A stretch of 64,000 nt of DNA, taken from Streptomyces violens. Lineage in GTDB: Bacteria > Actinomycetota > Actinomycetes > Streptomycetales > Streptomycetaceae. Position numbers and translations under genes: made by a program. Positions 43,054-51,933 of this stretch are shown here, piece by piece (within the stretch, counting starts at the first letter, position 1; every line of letters begins with the position of its first letter). Location: contig NZ_JOBH01000003.1 in assembly GCF_000717745.1 (NCBI RefSeq), positions 124,001 to 188,000 of the forward strand, written 5' to 3'. The notes beneath the pieces were generated by a model. That model was not told where the DNA came from. It did not search any database and saw only the letters and a program-made list of their open reading frames with translations.

Positions 43054-43707
43054 TTATGCCAGCGTCTCCCAGAACATCAGCTCGTACGCCTGCAGATGCC
43101 GGCCGTACCGGTGGGCCAGTGGGAGGTCCAGCGTGCTGGAGTCCAGGCCGTGTTGGAGGGCTGTCAGGGTGCGGTCGGTCAGTTGTGGGGGTGGGGTGGC
43201 GAAGAAGTCGAAGAAGGCGCAGGCCTCGTCGGTGAAGCCGTAGCGGTGGCGCATGGCCTGGCCGACGGCGCGGCAGTAGTCGCCCCAGGCGGCGAAGTTG
43301 GCGGCGAGGGCCAGTACGGCATCGGCGGGCTCGGCGCCGAGGGCGAGCCAGGCCGCGTACGCCGGGTATGCCTGGCAGCCCGGTCGCGGTTCGTACGCCG
43401 CGGTCTCCTTCTCCGTCAGGCCGCAGGCCGCGGCGAGGGTGCGGACGTGCTCGAGCGCGATGCCCTCGCCGTCGGCGAGGAAGGTGAAGAACGCCGCGAG
43501 CGGTGGCTCGGCGGCGGCCCGGCCGGCGAGGTGGCGGAAGCTGCGCCGGTCCGAGGCGATGATGTGGTGCTGCTCCAGGGCGAGCGCGGCGAAGACCTCG
43601 CGCGGCGCCTCACCTGCGGCGATGGCCGGTACGAGGGGATTGGCGTCGGCTGCGGGGGTCAGCTCCCGCACGGCGGAGTCGAGGACATCGATCGCGGAAC
43701 GGGCCAT
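43054..43707 (-). CDS. TenA/THI-4 family protein
   Basis: 217-aa all-helical haem-oxygenase-like (TenA) fold. It has FAALALEQHHIIASDRRSFRHLAGR near the N-terminus, an Ala-rich middle, and the conserved C-terminal half ALAANFAAWGDYCRAVGQAMRHRYGFTDEACAFFDFFA. The family covers thiaminase II and PqqC-like or uncharacterised members. ATG 43707 follows GAGGAGG. The catalytic Cys of true thiaminase II is not obvious, so enzyme activity should not be assumed. It stands alone next to allantoinase. Confidence 0.75.
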   Translation of the reverse strand: MARSAIDVLDSAVRELTPAADANPLVPAIAAGEAPREVFAALALEQHHIIASDRRSFRHLAGRAAAEPPLAAFFTFLADGEGIALEHVRTLAAACGLTEKETAAYEPRPGCQAYPAYAAWLALGAEPADAVLALAANFAAWGDYCRAVGQAMRHRYGFTDEACAFFDFFATPPPQLTDRTLTALQHGLDSSTLDLPLAHRYGRHLQAYELMFWETLA

Positions 43708-44115
43708 GGGCGGCCTCCTCGGCGGGCAACGGCGGGGCGGTGCCCCGCGTGGTCCCCTCCAGTGTGGCGACACAGCGGCTGCTCGGGGCCTTAATCATTG
43801 CGTTACGTATCCGTAGGTGTGGTGTCACAGTGACCGGTGAGGCTAGTGAAGCCGACGCCCGCCCCCCACATGACGGACGTCGGTGACCACATATTCCGGT
43901 CCTCCCCCACAATCCGATCAGGATGGGACCACACAGATGCGCAATCCGCTGGAATCCCCTTCCCGCGCCGGTGCCTGCTGCGCCGGCCCGCGTGCGTCCC
44001 GCCGAAGAACCGGCCACTCCGGCTGACAGCTCACCCCTGTACGGGCCCGGAGCCGCCCACGTCGCGGCCCGGCCCGGTTCTTCGCGCGCCCTCACGCAAG
44101 GAAGGAACCCCCACG
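43708..44115. other. Intergenic, nothing recognised
   Basis: About 410 bp before the GT2 gene. The reading frame of the GT2 protein is open here, but the residues are low-complexity and unlike the downstream domain. No clear promoter or repeat was found. Confidence 0.45.
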
Positions 44116-46482
44116 GTGCTGATATCGCACCCAGAGAATCAAGCCCAACTACCTCCCAATTCCCGTTCTGCGACAGTGAGTTCGCCGCCGCCCAAGGAAG
44201 GGGCCGGGCGGGTCCTCGCCGTCGGTATGCCGGGGCCCCGGCTCGACCGGCTCACGCACACGCTCCGTGCCACGGGTCATGACGTACGGCAGGTCACGCC
44301 CGGGCTGGTGAGCACGCAGGTCCGGCAGGCCACGCCGGACGCAGTGGTCGCCCTGAACGACGGCCGGGACGGGCGGGAGGTGATTCGCGAGGTCCGGGCC
44401 GCGCCCGCCGGACGCGCGCTGCCGCTTGTCATGGTCACCTCCGGACCCGGCTCCGCCGAGGTCGCCGACCTGCTGCGGCACGGCGCCGACGACTGCGTCC
44501 CCGACGCCTCCGACCCGGTCGAACTCGCCGCCCGTATCGAGGCGAAGCTGCACCGCGTCCCCGTACCGGTCGAGCAGCTGCTGCTGGATCCGCGTACCGG
44601 GCTCTACTCCCACCGGCACTTCCTGGACGAGCTGGAGCGGGAGTTCCAGCGGCCGGGAACGGGGCGCCGCTCCGGCGTTCAAGGTGTCATGGCCATGGTC
44701 GCCGTAGCCGAAATGGGCGCGCTGGAGCACCGGTTGGGCCCGCGCGTCCGGCGTGAGGTCGCCGAGCGGCTGGCCGGCGTCGCCGAACGGCTCGGCAGCA
44801 CCTGCGACCGCTTCGGCTGGGACGACGACGGGCACCTGCTGATGCTGCTGCCCGGCATCGACGAGGAGACCGCCCGGCGCGGCCTGGAGAAGTTCGCGCA
44901 CGCGGTCGCCTCCACCCGCTTCGTCGTCGCCGACGAGAACGTCCGGCTCACCCCGGCCACCGGCCTCGTCCCGCTCGCCGACTGCACCGGGCCCGCGCAG
45001 GCCGTCGAGAAGGCGCTCGCGGCGGTCGCGCAGTCCACCAGCCACCGCGACCTGCGCCCGGTGGCGTACGCGCCCTGGATGCGCGCCTCGCACCGCGGCC
45101 GCAACCCCTTCGGCGCAGCGCTCCGCGCCCGCCTGACGTCCCTCTCCTCGCTGGTCGTGCTGCCCCTCGGGGTGGGCCTGCCGTTCGTGGTCTACCAGCA
45201 GGCGTACGGCTGGGGCTGGGACGTGGGCTCGGTGATGTACTGGGTCGTCGTGGCCGGACTGCTCATCTCGGCCGCGCTGATCGTCATCGAGTGCCTGTTC
45301 TCGCTGGACGCGCCGCGCCGTCCGGAAGGGCCCGCGCAGCCGTACCCGCCCGCCAGCGCGATCATCGCCGCGTACCTCCCGAACGAGGCGGCGACCATCG
45401 TCGACACCGTGGAGTCCTTTCTCCGCCTGGACTACCCGAACGACTTCGAGGTCGTACTCGCGTACAACACACCGCATCCGCTGCCCATCGAGGACACGCT
45501 CCGCGAGATGGCGGCGCGCGATCCGCGGCTGGTCCTGATGCCGGTCGCGGGCAGTACCTCCAAGGCGCAGAACGTCAACGCGGCGGTGACCCGGGTGCGC
45601 GGTGAGATCGTCGGGATCTTCGACGCGGACCACCACCCGGCCCCGGGCGCCTTCCAGCACGCCTGGCACTGGCTCTCGCACGGCTACGACGTGGTCCAGG
45701 GGCACTGTGTGGTGCGGAACGGTGACAGTTCGTGGGTCGCCAGGCTCGTCGCCGTGGAGTTCGAGGCGATCTACGCCGTCAGTCATCCGGGGCGCACCCG
45801 GCTCTACGGCTTCGGCGTCTTCGGCGGCTCCAACGGCTTCTGGCGCACGGACCTGCTCGCCCGCACCCGTATGCACGGCTCGATGCTCACCGAGGACATC
45901 GACTCCACGATGCGCGCGCTCGGAGAGGGCGCGCGGTTCACCGTCGACCGCACCCTCATCTCCCGCGAGCTGTCCCCGACCATGCTCAAGCCGCTGTGGA
46001 ACCAGCGCTCGCGATGGGCCCAGGGCTGGCTCCAGGTCTCGCTCAAACACCTGTGGCGCAGCCTGCGTTCACCGAACTTCACACCCCGTCAGAAGGCCGG
46101 GCTGCTCGTCCTGTTGGGCTGGCGCGAGGTGCAGCCCTGGCTGACGCTCCAGATGTGGCCCATCCTGATGTACTCGGTGTGGAAGGCCGGCGGCCCGGAC
46201 AAGCTGGACTGGACCGTGCCGGTCTGCCTGCTCGCGATGGTCTTCACACTGTCGGCGGGCCTCGTGCAGGCGGCCTTCGCCTGGCGGCTCGCCGTGCCCG
46301 AACTGCGCCGCCGCCGCGGCTGGTTCTGGAGCTACGCACTCCTTTCGACGTTCTTCTACACGCACTTCAAGAACACGCTCGCGCGGCAGGCGTGCATGAA
46401 GGAGGCGCTGGGGGACCGGCGTTGGCGGGTCACCCCGCGCGCGGCGGCCCCGGCAGCGGTGGCGGCGGGGGAGCGCCCATGA
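44116..46482 (+). CDS. REC-like + degenerate GGDEF + GT2 polysaccharide synthase
   Basis: 788 aa. Residues 32-146 resemble a receiver domain without the phospho-acceptor Asp. Residues 155-320 resemble a diguanylate cyclase (DPRTGLYSHRHFLDELERE), but the GGDEF signature is FGWDDDGH (234-240), so it is likely inactive. Two membrane helices (about 342-360 and 371-393) precede a GT2 core with DAD (503-505), TED (592-594) and QRSRW (630-634), and more helices follow. It is a membrane glycan synthase with a built-in regulatory part. GTG 44116 follows AAGGAA. It is coupled to an acyltransferase. Confidence 0.85.
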   Translation: MLISHPENQAQLPPNSRSATVSSPPPKEGAGRVLAVGMPGPRLDRLTHTLRATGHDVRQVTPGLVSTQVRQATPDAVVALNDGRDGREVIREVRAAPAGRALPLVMVTSGPGSAEVADLLRHGADDCVPDASDPVELAARIEAKLHRVPVPVEQLLLDPRTGLYSHRHFLDELEREFQRPGTGRRSGVQGVMAMVAVAEMGALEHRLGPRVRREVAERLAGVAERLGSTCDRFGWDDDGHLLMLLPGIDEETARRGLEKFAHAVASTRFVVADENVRLTPATGLVPLADCTGPAQAVEKALAAVAQSTSHRDLRPVAYAPWMRASHRGRNPFGAALRARLTSLSSLVVLPLGVGLPFVVYQQAYGWGWDVGSVMYWVVVAGLLISAALIVIECLFSLDAPRRPEGPAQPYPPASAIIAAYLPNEAATIVDTVESFLRLDYPNDFEVVLAYNTPHPLPIEDTLREMAARDPRLVLMPVAGSTSKAQNVNAAVTRVRGEIVGIFDADHHPAPGAFQHAWHWLSHGYDVVQGHCVVRNGDSSWVARLVAVEFEAIYAVSHPGRTRLYGFGVFGGSNGFWRTDLLARTRMHGSMLTEDIDSTMRALGEGARFTVDRTLISRELSPTMLKPLWNQRSRWAQGWLQVSLKHLWRSLRSPNFTPRQKAGLLVLLGWREVQPWLTLQMWPILMYSVWKAGGPDKLDWTVPVCLLAMVFTLSAGLVQAAFAWRLAVPELRRRRGWFWSYALLSTFFYTHFKNTLARQACMKEALGDRRWRVTPRAAAPAAVAAGERP

Positions 46483-47693
46483 CGGCGACGCCCCTGTCCG
46501 GCGCGCGCAGCGAGGAGTCGGCGGCTGTCCGCAACAAGGCGGAGGAAATCCAGGGCTTCCGCGGTATCGCCGCGCTGAGCACGGTGATCTTCCACGTCTG
46601 GCAGCAGTACCACGTGTACGACGCGGCCGGCTCGCACCCGCCCGTGGACAGCCCCTACCTCGCCGCACTGCTCTCCCTCGAAGTCATCGACTTCTTCTTC
46701 GTGGTCTCCGCGTACCTGCTCACGCTCTCGTACGCGCGCGCCGCCATCGACGGCGGTTCGACCCGCCCGGGGCGGCTGTTCCTGTTCCGGCGGGCGGTAC
46801 GCATCGTGCCGCTGTACTTCATCGCGGTACTGGTCGTCTGGTCGATCCGCAACCCCGAACTGGGCGGCAACTGGCAGGACTTGGTGGAGCACCTCACCTT
46901 CACCCACGTCTTCGACCAGCGGCAGATCTTCTACACGCTCGGGCCCGCCTGGTCGCTGTCGCTGGAAGTGGTGTTCTACCTCGCGCTCGTCGCACTGGGG
47001 CCGCTGGCCGTGCGCGCCTGCCGCCCGCTGCGCCGCCGCGGCGCGCGCGTCGCCGTGTGTGCCGCGGGCTGCCTGCTGCTGTTCGTACTGCCGGTGGTGT
47101 GGGTCGCCGTCGCCCGCTACGGGTACGGCGTGCCGCACACCGACTGGACGGTGTACTTCGGCCCGCAGGCCCGCTTCAGCGGCTTCGCGGCCGGCATGGG
47201 CCTGGCCGTGCTCGTGGTCGCCCTCCGCGGGCGGGGACGGCTGCCGGGCGGGGCGGCGGCCGCGCTCTCGGCGGCGGCCGTGGCGGCGGTGTACTGGCTG
47301 TCCTTGGACTCGCGGCCGGAGAACCTCGCCTTCACCTTCTACCACCCGCTCGCCGCGCTGGCATGGGCGGCGCTCATGCTCGGCGTCGTGCACGCCGGCG
47401 GCCGGGTCCGCTGGCACCGCCTGCTGCGGGCCCGCTGGCTCACCTACCTGGGCCTGGTCAGCTACAGCCTCTTCATCTGGCACGAGCCGGTCATGCTGCA
47501 GCTCTACCAGTGGGGCCTGCTGCCGGGCCGCCCGGCGGGCTTCTGGTGGGCGGTGGCGGTCGTACTGCTGGTGGCGGTGCCGGTCGCGGTGGCCAGTTAC
47601 TGGGTCATCGAGTACCCGTCGAGTCTGCTGTACCGGCTCAGGGACGGGCGCGGCCGGCGGCGCGACTTCTATGCGGGGGTGGTGACCCGGTAG
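46479..47693 (+). CDS. Acyltransferase-3 family membrane O-acyltransferase
   Basis: 404-aa integral membrane acyltransferase (OafA/NodX type) with about 10 helices. It contains GFRGIAALSTVIFHVWQQYH (catalytic His), YFIAVLVVWSIRNPELGG, TLGPAWSLSLEVVFYLALV, and SYSLFIWHEPVML. Its ATG overlaps the GT2 stop (ATGA). It probably acetylates the polysaccharide made by the GT2. It is convergent with the DUF6126-like gene after 13 bp. Confidence 0.88.
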   Translation: MTATPLSGARSEESAAVRNKAEEIQGFRGIAALSTVIFHVWQQYHVYDAAGSHPPVDSPYLAALLSLEVIDFFFVVSAYLLTLSYARAAIDGGSTRPGRLFLFRRAVRIVPLYFIAVLVVWSIRNPELGGNWQDLVEHLTFTHVFDQRQIFYTLGPAWSLSLEVVFYLALVALGPLAVRACRPLRRRGARVAVCAAGCLLLFVLPVVWVAVARYGYGVPHTDWTVYFGPQARFSGFAAGMGLAVLVVALRGRGRLPGGAAAALSAAAVAAVYWLSLDSRPENLAFTFYHPLAALAWAALMLGVVHAGGRVRWHRLLRARWLTYLGLVSYSLFIWHEPVMLQLYQWGLLPGRPAGFWWAVAVVLLVAVPVAVASYWVIEYPSSLLYRLRDGRGRRRDFYAGVVTR

Positions 47694-47706
47694 CCGCGGG
47701 GCGGAC

Positions 47707-47877
47707 TCAGGGGGCGGACTTCAGCATGACCACGATGAAGCTGAGGAACGCCAGGAGGACGTGCGAGCCGACAACATAGAGGGCGACCCGTACGGACAGT
47801 CCGAGCGGTGCCCGGTCCTCGATGTCATTCTTACGGGCTCCGGCGGACGCCGGCGGGGGCGCGGGCTGCTCGGACAC
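47707..47877 (-). CDS. Small membrane protein (DUF6126-like)
   Basis: 56 aa with an Ala/Pro-rich N-terminus and one C-terminal membrane helix (SVRVALYVVGSHVLLAFLSFIVVML). GTG 47877 has GGAAAGGA upstream; the longer frame is not credible. It follows the XRE-cupin gene by 29 bp, a pairing I recognise as common in Streptomyces. It may be a membrane partner or the regulated target of that regulator. Confidence 0.7.
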   Translation of the reverse strand: MSEQPAPPPASAGARKNDIEDRAPLGLSVRVALYVVGSHVLLAFLSFIVVMLKSAP

Positions 47878-47906
47878 GGTGCTGGTCCTTTCCACGACGG
47901 GCGGCT

Positions 47907-48533
47907 TCACAGGCCGCGGCGGGTGCCGCCGCCCAGGCACAGTTCGGCGGCGCCGCTCTGCATGAGGGTGTGGACGAAGAGGATCTCGGTGCCGCTGCCG
48001 GCGGCGTCGGCGATGCGGTGCGGGGTCAGCGAGTCAAAGTGCGCCGCGTCGCCCGGGTCCAGGAGCTGCACCGTCTCGCCGAGCGTCAGCCGCAGCCGGC
48101 CCTTGAGCACGTACAGCCACTCCTCGCCGGGGTGCACCCGCACCAGCCCGGCCTGGCCGTCGTGCGGCGGGACGAACACCCGCAGCGCCTGCATGGCCCG
48201 CCCGGGACCGCCCATCGGCCAGTACGTCCAGCCGCCCGCCTCCGAGGGCTCGGCGTCGCTGCCGCGGAACACCGGCTGGAGCTCCGGCGCGGTCTCGCCG
48301 AGCAGGTCGGATACCGTGGTGACGTACGTCCGTGCCAGGGAGAGCAGCATCGGCAGCGAGGGCTGGCGGCGCCCGGTCTCCAGGCGCGAGAGGTGCGCGG
48401 GCGACAGACCGACCCGCCGGGCCGCGGTCTCCAGCGTGAGCCCCGCGCGACGCCGCAGGTCACGCAGGCGGGGGGCGACGACGGGCAGCTCTTCGGCGGC
48501 ACCGTCGGGCCCGTTGTCCAGGGGTTCGGTCAT
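47907..48533 (-). CDS. XRE-family regulator with cupin domain
   Basis: 208 aa. The N-terminal HTH (LRDLRRRAGLTLETAARRVGLSPAHLSRLETGRRQPS, about 22-60) is followed by a cupin_2 domain (LVRVHPGEEWLYVLKGRLRLTLGETVQLLDPGDAAHFDS). ATG 48533 gives the natural N-terminus; upstream residues of the frame are not coding. The downstream small membrane protein is co-transcribed. A near-perfect palindrome 39 bp before the start (48572-48590) is a likely autoregulatory operator. Confidence 0.88.
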   Translation of the reverse strand: MTEPLDNGPDGAAEELPVVAPRLRDLRRRAGLTLETAARRVGLSPAHLSRLETGRRQPSLPMLLSLARTYVTTVSDLLGETAPELQPVFRGSDAEPSEAGGWTYWPMGGPGRAMQALRVFVPPHDGQAGLVRVHPGEEWLYVLKGRLRLTLGETVQLLDPGDAAHFDSLTPHRIADAAGSGTEILFVHTLMQSGAAELCLGGGTRRGL

Positions 48534-48571
48534 GTCTCTGGTATAGCCAGGTCCGGCCTGAGGGGCAAAAG

Positions 48572-48590
48572 TTTTACCTCTGAGGCAAAA
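48572..48590. promoter_or_regulatory. Palindrome TTTTACCTC-T-GAGGCAAAA, likely XRE operator
   Basis: 9-bp arms with one mismatch, and the GGCAAAA half-site is repeated just upstream (48564-48570). It lies between the divergent XRE-cupin and RNase genes. Confidence 0.6.
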
Positions 48591-48666
48591 GCGGTCACGG
48601 AACCCCACGCATCTTTCCCCTCCTGTGAACTCCCGGGAAATTTCCGGCACTTGGATTGACAGGTCC

Positions 48667-49170
48667 ATGTCTACGCGCGTCATGCTGTACGCCATGAGAA
48701 TCCCCCCACGGATCACCCGGATCGGCGCCCTCGGCGCCCTCGCCTCGGCCCTGTTCCTCGCGGGCCCCACCGCCGTCGCCACCACGCCCGCGGCCACCCC
48801 GGCAGCGGTGGCCTACGCGGCTCCCGTACACGCAGCGCCCGTACACGCGGCGCCCGTGTACGCAGCTCCTGTGCAGGCCGCCGCCGTCGGCGACATCTGC
48901 TACTCGAAGCTGCCCGGCGAGGCCCACGAGACCCTGGGCCTCATCGACAAGGGCGGCCCCTACCCCTATCCGCAGGACGGCGGCGTCTTCTCCAACCGGG
49001 AGGGCATCCTGCCGCAGCAGCCCAGCGGCTACTACCACGAGTACACCGTCGAGACCCCCGGCTCCCCGGACCGCGGCGCCCGCCGCATCGTCACCGGCGA
49101 GCAGACCGACGAGGACTACTACACCGCCGACCACTACGAGTCCTTCGACCTGGTGGACCGCGGCTGCTGA
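48667..49170 (+). CDS. Secreted guanyl-specific ribonuclease (RNase Sa type)
   Basis: 167-aa precursor with a signal peptide and an APVHA-type Ala/Pro repeat linker (four units). The mature domain of about 96 aa starts at DICYSKLPGEAHETLGLI. It closely resembles RNase Sa: catalytic Glu in YYHEYTV, Arg in RRIVTGEQ, His in DHYESF, and the terminal Cys pair. ATG 48667 is chosen; an internal ATG at 48694 is also possible. No barstar-like inhibitor gene is adjacent. Confidence 0.92.
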   Translation: MSTRVMLYAMRIPPRITRIGALGALASALFLAGPTAVATTPAATPAAVAYAAPVHAAPVHAAPVYAAPVQAAAVGDICYSKLPGEAHETLGLIDKGGPYPYPQDGGVFSNREGILPQQPSGYYHEYTVETPGSPDRGARRIVTGEQTDEDYYTADHYESFDLVDRGC

Positions 49171-49186
49171 GCAGCCCGGGACCAGC

Positions 49187-49226
49187 GCGGCGGCCGGGGC
49201 GGTGCCCCGGCCGCCGCCGTGTTTTT
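49187..49226 (+). terminator. Rho-independent terminator after RNase
   Basis: Perfect 14-bp stem (49187-49200 with 49204-49217), loop GGT, tail ending in TTTTT. It is one of few U-tailed terminators here. Confidence 0.9.
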
Positions 49227-49447
49227 CCCCGGCGTACCGGGCCCCGCGGGCGCCGCCCGGGAACCAAGTCGCACCCCCCGCTGAGGGATTGTCAGCGGTT
49301 GGCGGTAGCGTTTCGGTGGAAACAGCGACCGGGCGGGCATCGGCGGCAAAGCGGCCTCAAGGCGGCGACCTGCGGCGGAGCCCGACCACCGGCGCATCGG
49401 AACAGTTCCCGGGGGGCACGGCGGCGACGCCGTGTGCGGGAGTGACC

Positions 49448-50140
49448 ATGAAAGGGCGGCGAGCTGTCGTGTACCGCTGGGAGATCACCCGGGCCGCACT
49501 GGCTCAGCGCGTTTTCGCCATCGTCCGCAGCGAGACGTACGACGAGGCCAGCGCCACTGCCGACACGCTGCTGTCGGCCGGTATCACCAGCCTGGAGATC
49601 TCGCTGACCACACCGTTCGCGCTGGAGGCGGTCACCACGCTCACCCGCGAGCTGGGCGACGACGCGATCATAGGCGCGGGCACGGTCCTGGACGCGGCCT
49701 CCGCACGGATGGCCGTGGACGCGGGCGCCCGCTTCCTGGTCTCTCCCCATCTGGACGCCGAGGTGATCGCCACGGGCCATCGGTACGGCCTCCCGGTCTT
49801 CGCCGGCGTCGCCACGCCCACCGAAATGGTGCGCGCGCTGGAGCTGGGCGCCGACGCGCTGAAGCTCTTCCCGGCCTCCGGATACGGCCCCGGCTGGCTC
49901 AAGGACGTCCGGGCGGCGCTGCCGCAGGCGCCGCTGCTGCCGACGGGCGGCGTGACCACCGAGAGCGCCCCGGAGTGGATCGCCGCGGGTGCGGTCGCGG
50001 TCGGCATGGGCTCCGCGCTCTCCGCCGGCGACCGCGACACGGTCACCAAGCGCGCCGCGGCCCTCCTCCCGCTCCTCGCCGCTGCCGCCCCGCCGGCCAA
50101 GACCCCGGGGCTCGGCGCGCTGGACCTGTACGACGCCTGA
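49448..50140 (+). CDS. KDPG / 4-hydroxy-2-oxoglutarate aldolase
   Basis: 230-aa class I aldolase (Eda family). Catalytic residues are Glu in LEISLTTPFAL and the Schiff-base Lys in DALKLFPAS; VIGAGTVLD-like IIGAGTVLDAASARMAVDAGARFLVSPH and TGGVTTESAPEWIAAGAVAVGMGS are present. ATG 49448 has GGGAG 5 bp upstream, but GTG 49469 is also plausible. It may cleave KDPG or 4-hydroxy-2-oxoglutarate. It is convergent with the IclR gene. Confidence 0.88.
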   Translation: MKGRRAVVYRWEITRAALAQRVFAIVRSETYDEASATADTLLSAGITSLEISLTTPFALEAVTTLTRELGDDAIIGAGTVLDAASARMAVDAGARFLVSPHLDAEVIATGHRYGLPVFAGVATPTEMVRALELGADALKLFPASGYGPGWLKDVRAALPQAPLLPTGGVTTESAPEWIAAGAVAVGMGSALSAGDRDTVTKRAAALLPLLAAAAPPAKTPGLGALDLYDA

Positions 50141-50196
50141 GCGGTACGGACGTACCGCTTCCCGGCCTCCCGCCCGCCCGCTCGGATCGCCCCGCC

Positions 50197-50922
50197 TCAG
50201 ATCCCCCCGCGCAGCATCCGTGACAGCCCCAGGGCCGCCGTGCGGACGGCCGGGGCGAGCTGGGCCGGGCGGAAGCGGGCGCGGGGGACGGCGACGGAGA
50301 GCGCGGCCACGGCGTCGCCGCCCGCGAAGACCGGCGCCGCGATGCAGCTCACCCCGAGCACGGCCTCCTGCTCCTCGTAGGCCAGCCCGGACACCTGGGT
50401 GTTCTCCAGCGCCATCCGCAGCCGCGCCGGGTCGGTGAGCGAGTGCGGCGTCAGGCACGGCAGTGGCCGCGCCAGTACCTCCTCGGTCAGCTCGGTGCCG
50501 CAGAACGCCAGCAGCGCCTTGCCCACGCCGGTACAGCTCAGCGGCAGGCTGTGGCCGATGTGCGAGGGCAGCTGGAGCGCGTCATGGCCGTGGATGCGCT
50601 CCAGGTAGACCACCTCCATCCCCTCGCGCACGCCGAGGTGCACGGTCTCGCGGGTGGCCTCGAAGAGGTCCTGGAGGAACGGCAGCGCCGCCTCGCGCAG
50701 ATCCCGCCGCCGCGGCACCAGTGAGCCCAGCTCGAAGAGCCGGCCGCCGAGCCGGTAGCGGGCGTCGTCCGTGCGCTCCAGCCAGCCCAGCCGTACGAGG
50801 TCCGCGGCGAGCCGGTGGACGGTCGGCTTGGGCAGGCCCGTGCGCCGCGCCAGTTCCGCCAGCCGGTACGGACCGCCGGTCGGGCGGAAGGACTCCACGA
50901 TCAGGGCGGCCTTGTCGAGCAT
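50197..50922 (-). CDS. IclR-family regulator of the meta-cleavage operon
   Basis: 241 aa from ATG 50922. The HTH is ALIVESFRPTGGPYRLAELARRTGLPKPTVHRLAADLVRLGWL, and the effector domain has CTGVGKALLAFCG and EQEAVLGVSCIAAPV. A longer frame begins at GTG 50961, but that would put the start inside the palindrome at 50951-50965. It is divergent from hydratase-dehydrogenase-aldolase genes, the usual arrangement for the controlling regulator. The effector is probably an aromatic or dienoate intermediate. Confidence 0.87.
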   Translation of the reverse strand: MLDKAALIVESFRPTGGPYRLAELARRTGLPKPTVHRLAADLVRLGWLERTDDARYRLGGRLFELGSLVPRRRDLREAALPFLQDLFEATRETVHLGVREGMEVVYLERIHGHDALQLPSHIGHSLPLSCTGVGKALLAFCGTELTEEVLARPLPCLTPHSLTDPARLRMALENTQVSGLAYEEQEAVLGVSCIAAPVFAGGDAVAALSVAVPRARFRPAQLAPAVRTAALGLSRMLRGGI

Positions 50923-50950
50923 GCTCGACCCGGTTTCGTTGGCTGTGTCG

Positions 50951-51001
50951 TTCCGTGTCACGGAACAAACATTGTCCCGTCCACGGCGCCACGTCTATAC
51001 C
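50951..51001 (+). promoter_or_regulatory. Operator and promoter of the meta-cleavage operon
   Basis: Perfect palindrome TTCCGTG-T-CACGGAA (50951-50965), then -35 TTGTCC (50972-50977), 18 bp, -10 TATACC (50996-51001). IclR proteins often bind palindromes just upstream of -35. Confidence 0.6.
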
Positions 51002-51093
51002 GGAGCAGCACGCCCTTCCCTTCGGGCGCTCGCCCGGCCGCCCCCCAAGCGCCGCTCACACGCCGCCTCTTCTTGCCGATCAGGAGACGCTCC

Positions 51094-51933
51094 ATGCCGA
51101 CCCCACCCGAGCCCGTCCGCGCGGACGGCGCGCCGCCCGTCGTCGTCAAGGCCGCCGACATCCTGGCGGAGGCCGCCCGTACCGGTGTGCCCTGTGCCCC
51201 CGTACGCGGCCTGCTGCCCGAAGGCGACCTGGACACCGCGTACGCCGTCCAGCGGCTCACCATCGAGCGCGAACTCGCCGCCGGCGGCCGGATCGTCGGC
51301 CGCAAGACCGGCCTCACCTCACCCGCGGTACAGGCCCAGCTCGGCGTGGACCGCCCGGACTTCGGCGCCCTGCTCGCCGCGATGGCGGTGCCCGAGGGCG
51401 AGCCGGTGGCGGCCGGACGGCTGCTGCAGCCCAAGGTGGAGGCGGAGGTCGCGCTCGTCCTGGGCGCCGACCTGCCGCACCGGGACTGCACCGTCGCGGA
51501 CGTGCTGCGCGCGACGGACTTCGCGCTGGCCGCGCTGGAGATCGTCGACAGCCGGGTGGCCGGCTGGGACATCTCGATCGTCGACACCGTCGCCGACAAC
51601 GCCTCTTCCGGCCTCTACGTACTCGGCAGCGCCCCCGTGCCGGTGACGCGGCTGGACCTGCGCGCGGTACGGATGACCATGACCCGCAACGGCGCGCAGG
51701 TCTCCACGGGCACCGGCGCCGACTGCCTGGGCAGCCCGCTCAACGCCGCCGCCTGGCTGGCCTCCGCGCTCGCCGCGACGGGCGACCCGCTGCGGGCCGG
51801 CGATGTCGTACTGACCGGCGCGCTCGGCCCGATGGCGGCCGCGACGCCGGGTGACGTGTTCGAGGCGCACATTTCAGGGCTGGGCTCGGTGACGACCCGG
51901 TTCGCGGCGGAGACGGAAGGAGACCAGCGATGA
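51094..51933 (+). CDS. 2-keto-4-pentenoate hydratase
   Basis: 279-aa FAH/MhpD-family hydratase that adds water to 2-oxopent-4-enoate-type products of aromatic meta-cleavage. Characteristic segments are [42 protein letters not shown] (metal Glu), [27 protein letters not shown], and [12 protein letters not shown] 51094 has CAGGAGA upstream. It is the first gene of a three-gene operon whose genes overlap by 4 bp. No ring-cleavage dioxygenase is in view. Confidence 0.93.
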   Translation: MPTPPEPVRADGAPPVVVKAADILAEAARTGVPCAPVRGLLPEGDLDTAYAVQRLTIERELAAGGRIVGRKTGLTSPAVQAQLGVDRPDFGALLAAMAVPEGEPVAAGRLLQPKVEAEVALVLGADLPHRDCTVADVLRATDFALAALEIVDSRVAGWDISIVDTVADNASSGLYVLGSAPVPVTRLDLRAVRMTMTRNGAQVSTGTGADCLGSPLNAAAWLASALAATGDPLRAGDVVLTGALGPMAAATPGDVFEAHISGLGSVTTRFAAETEGDQR

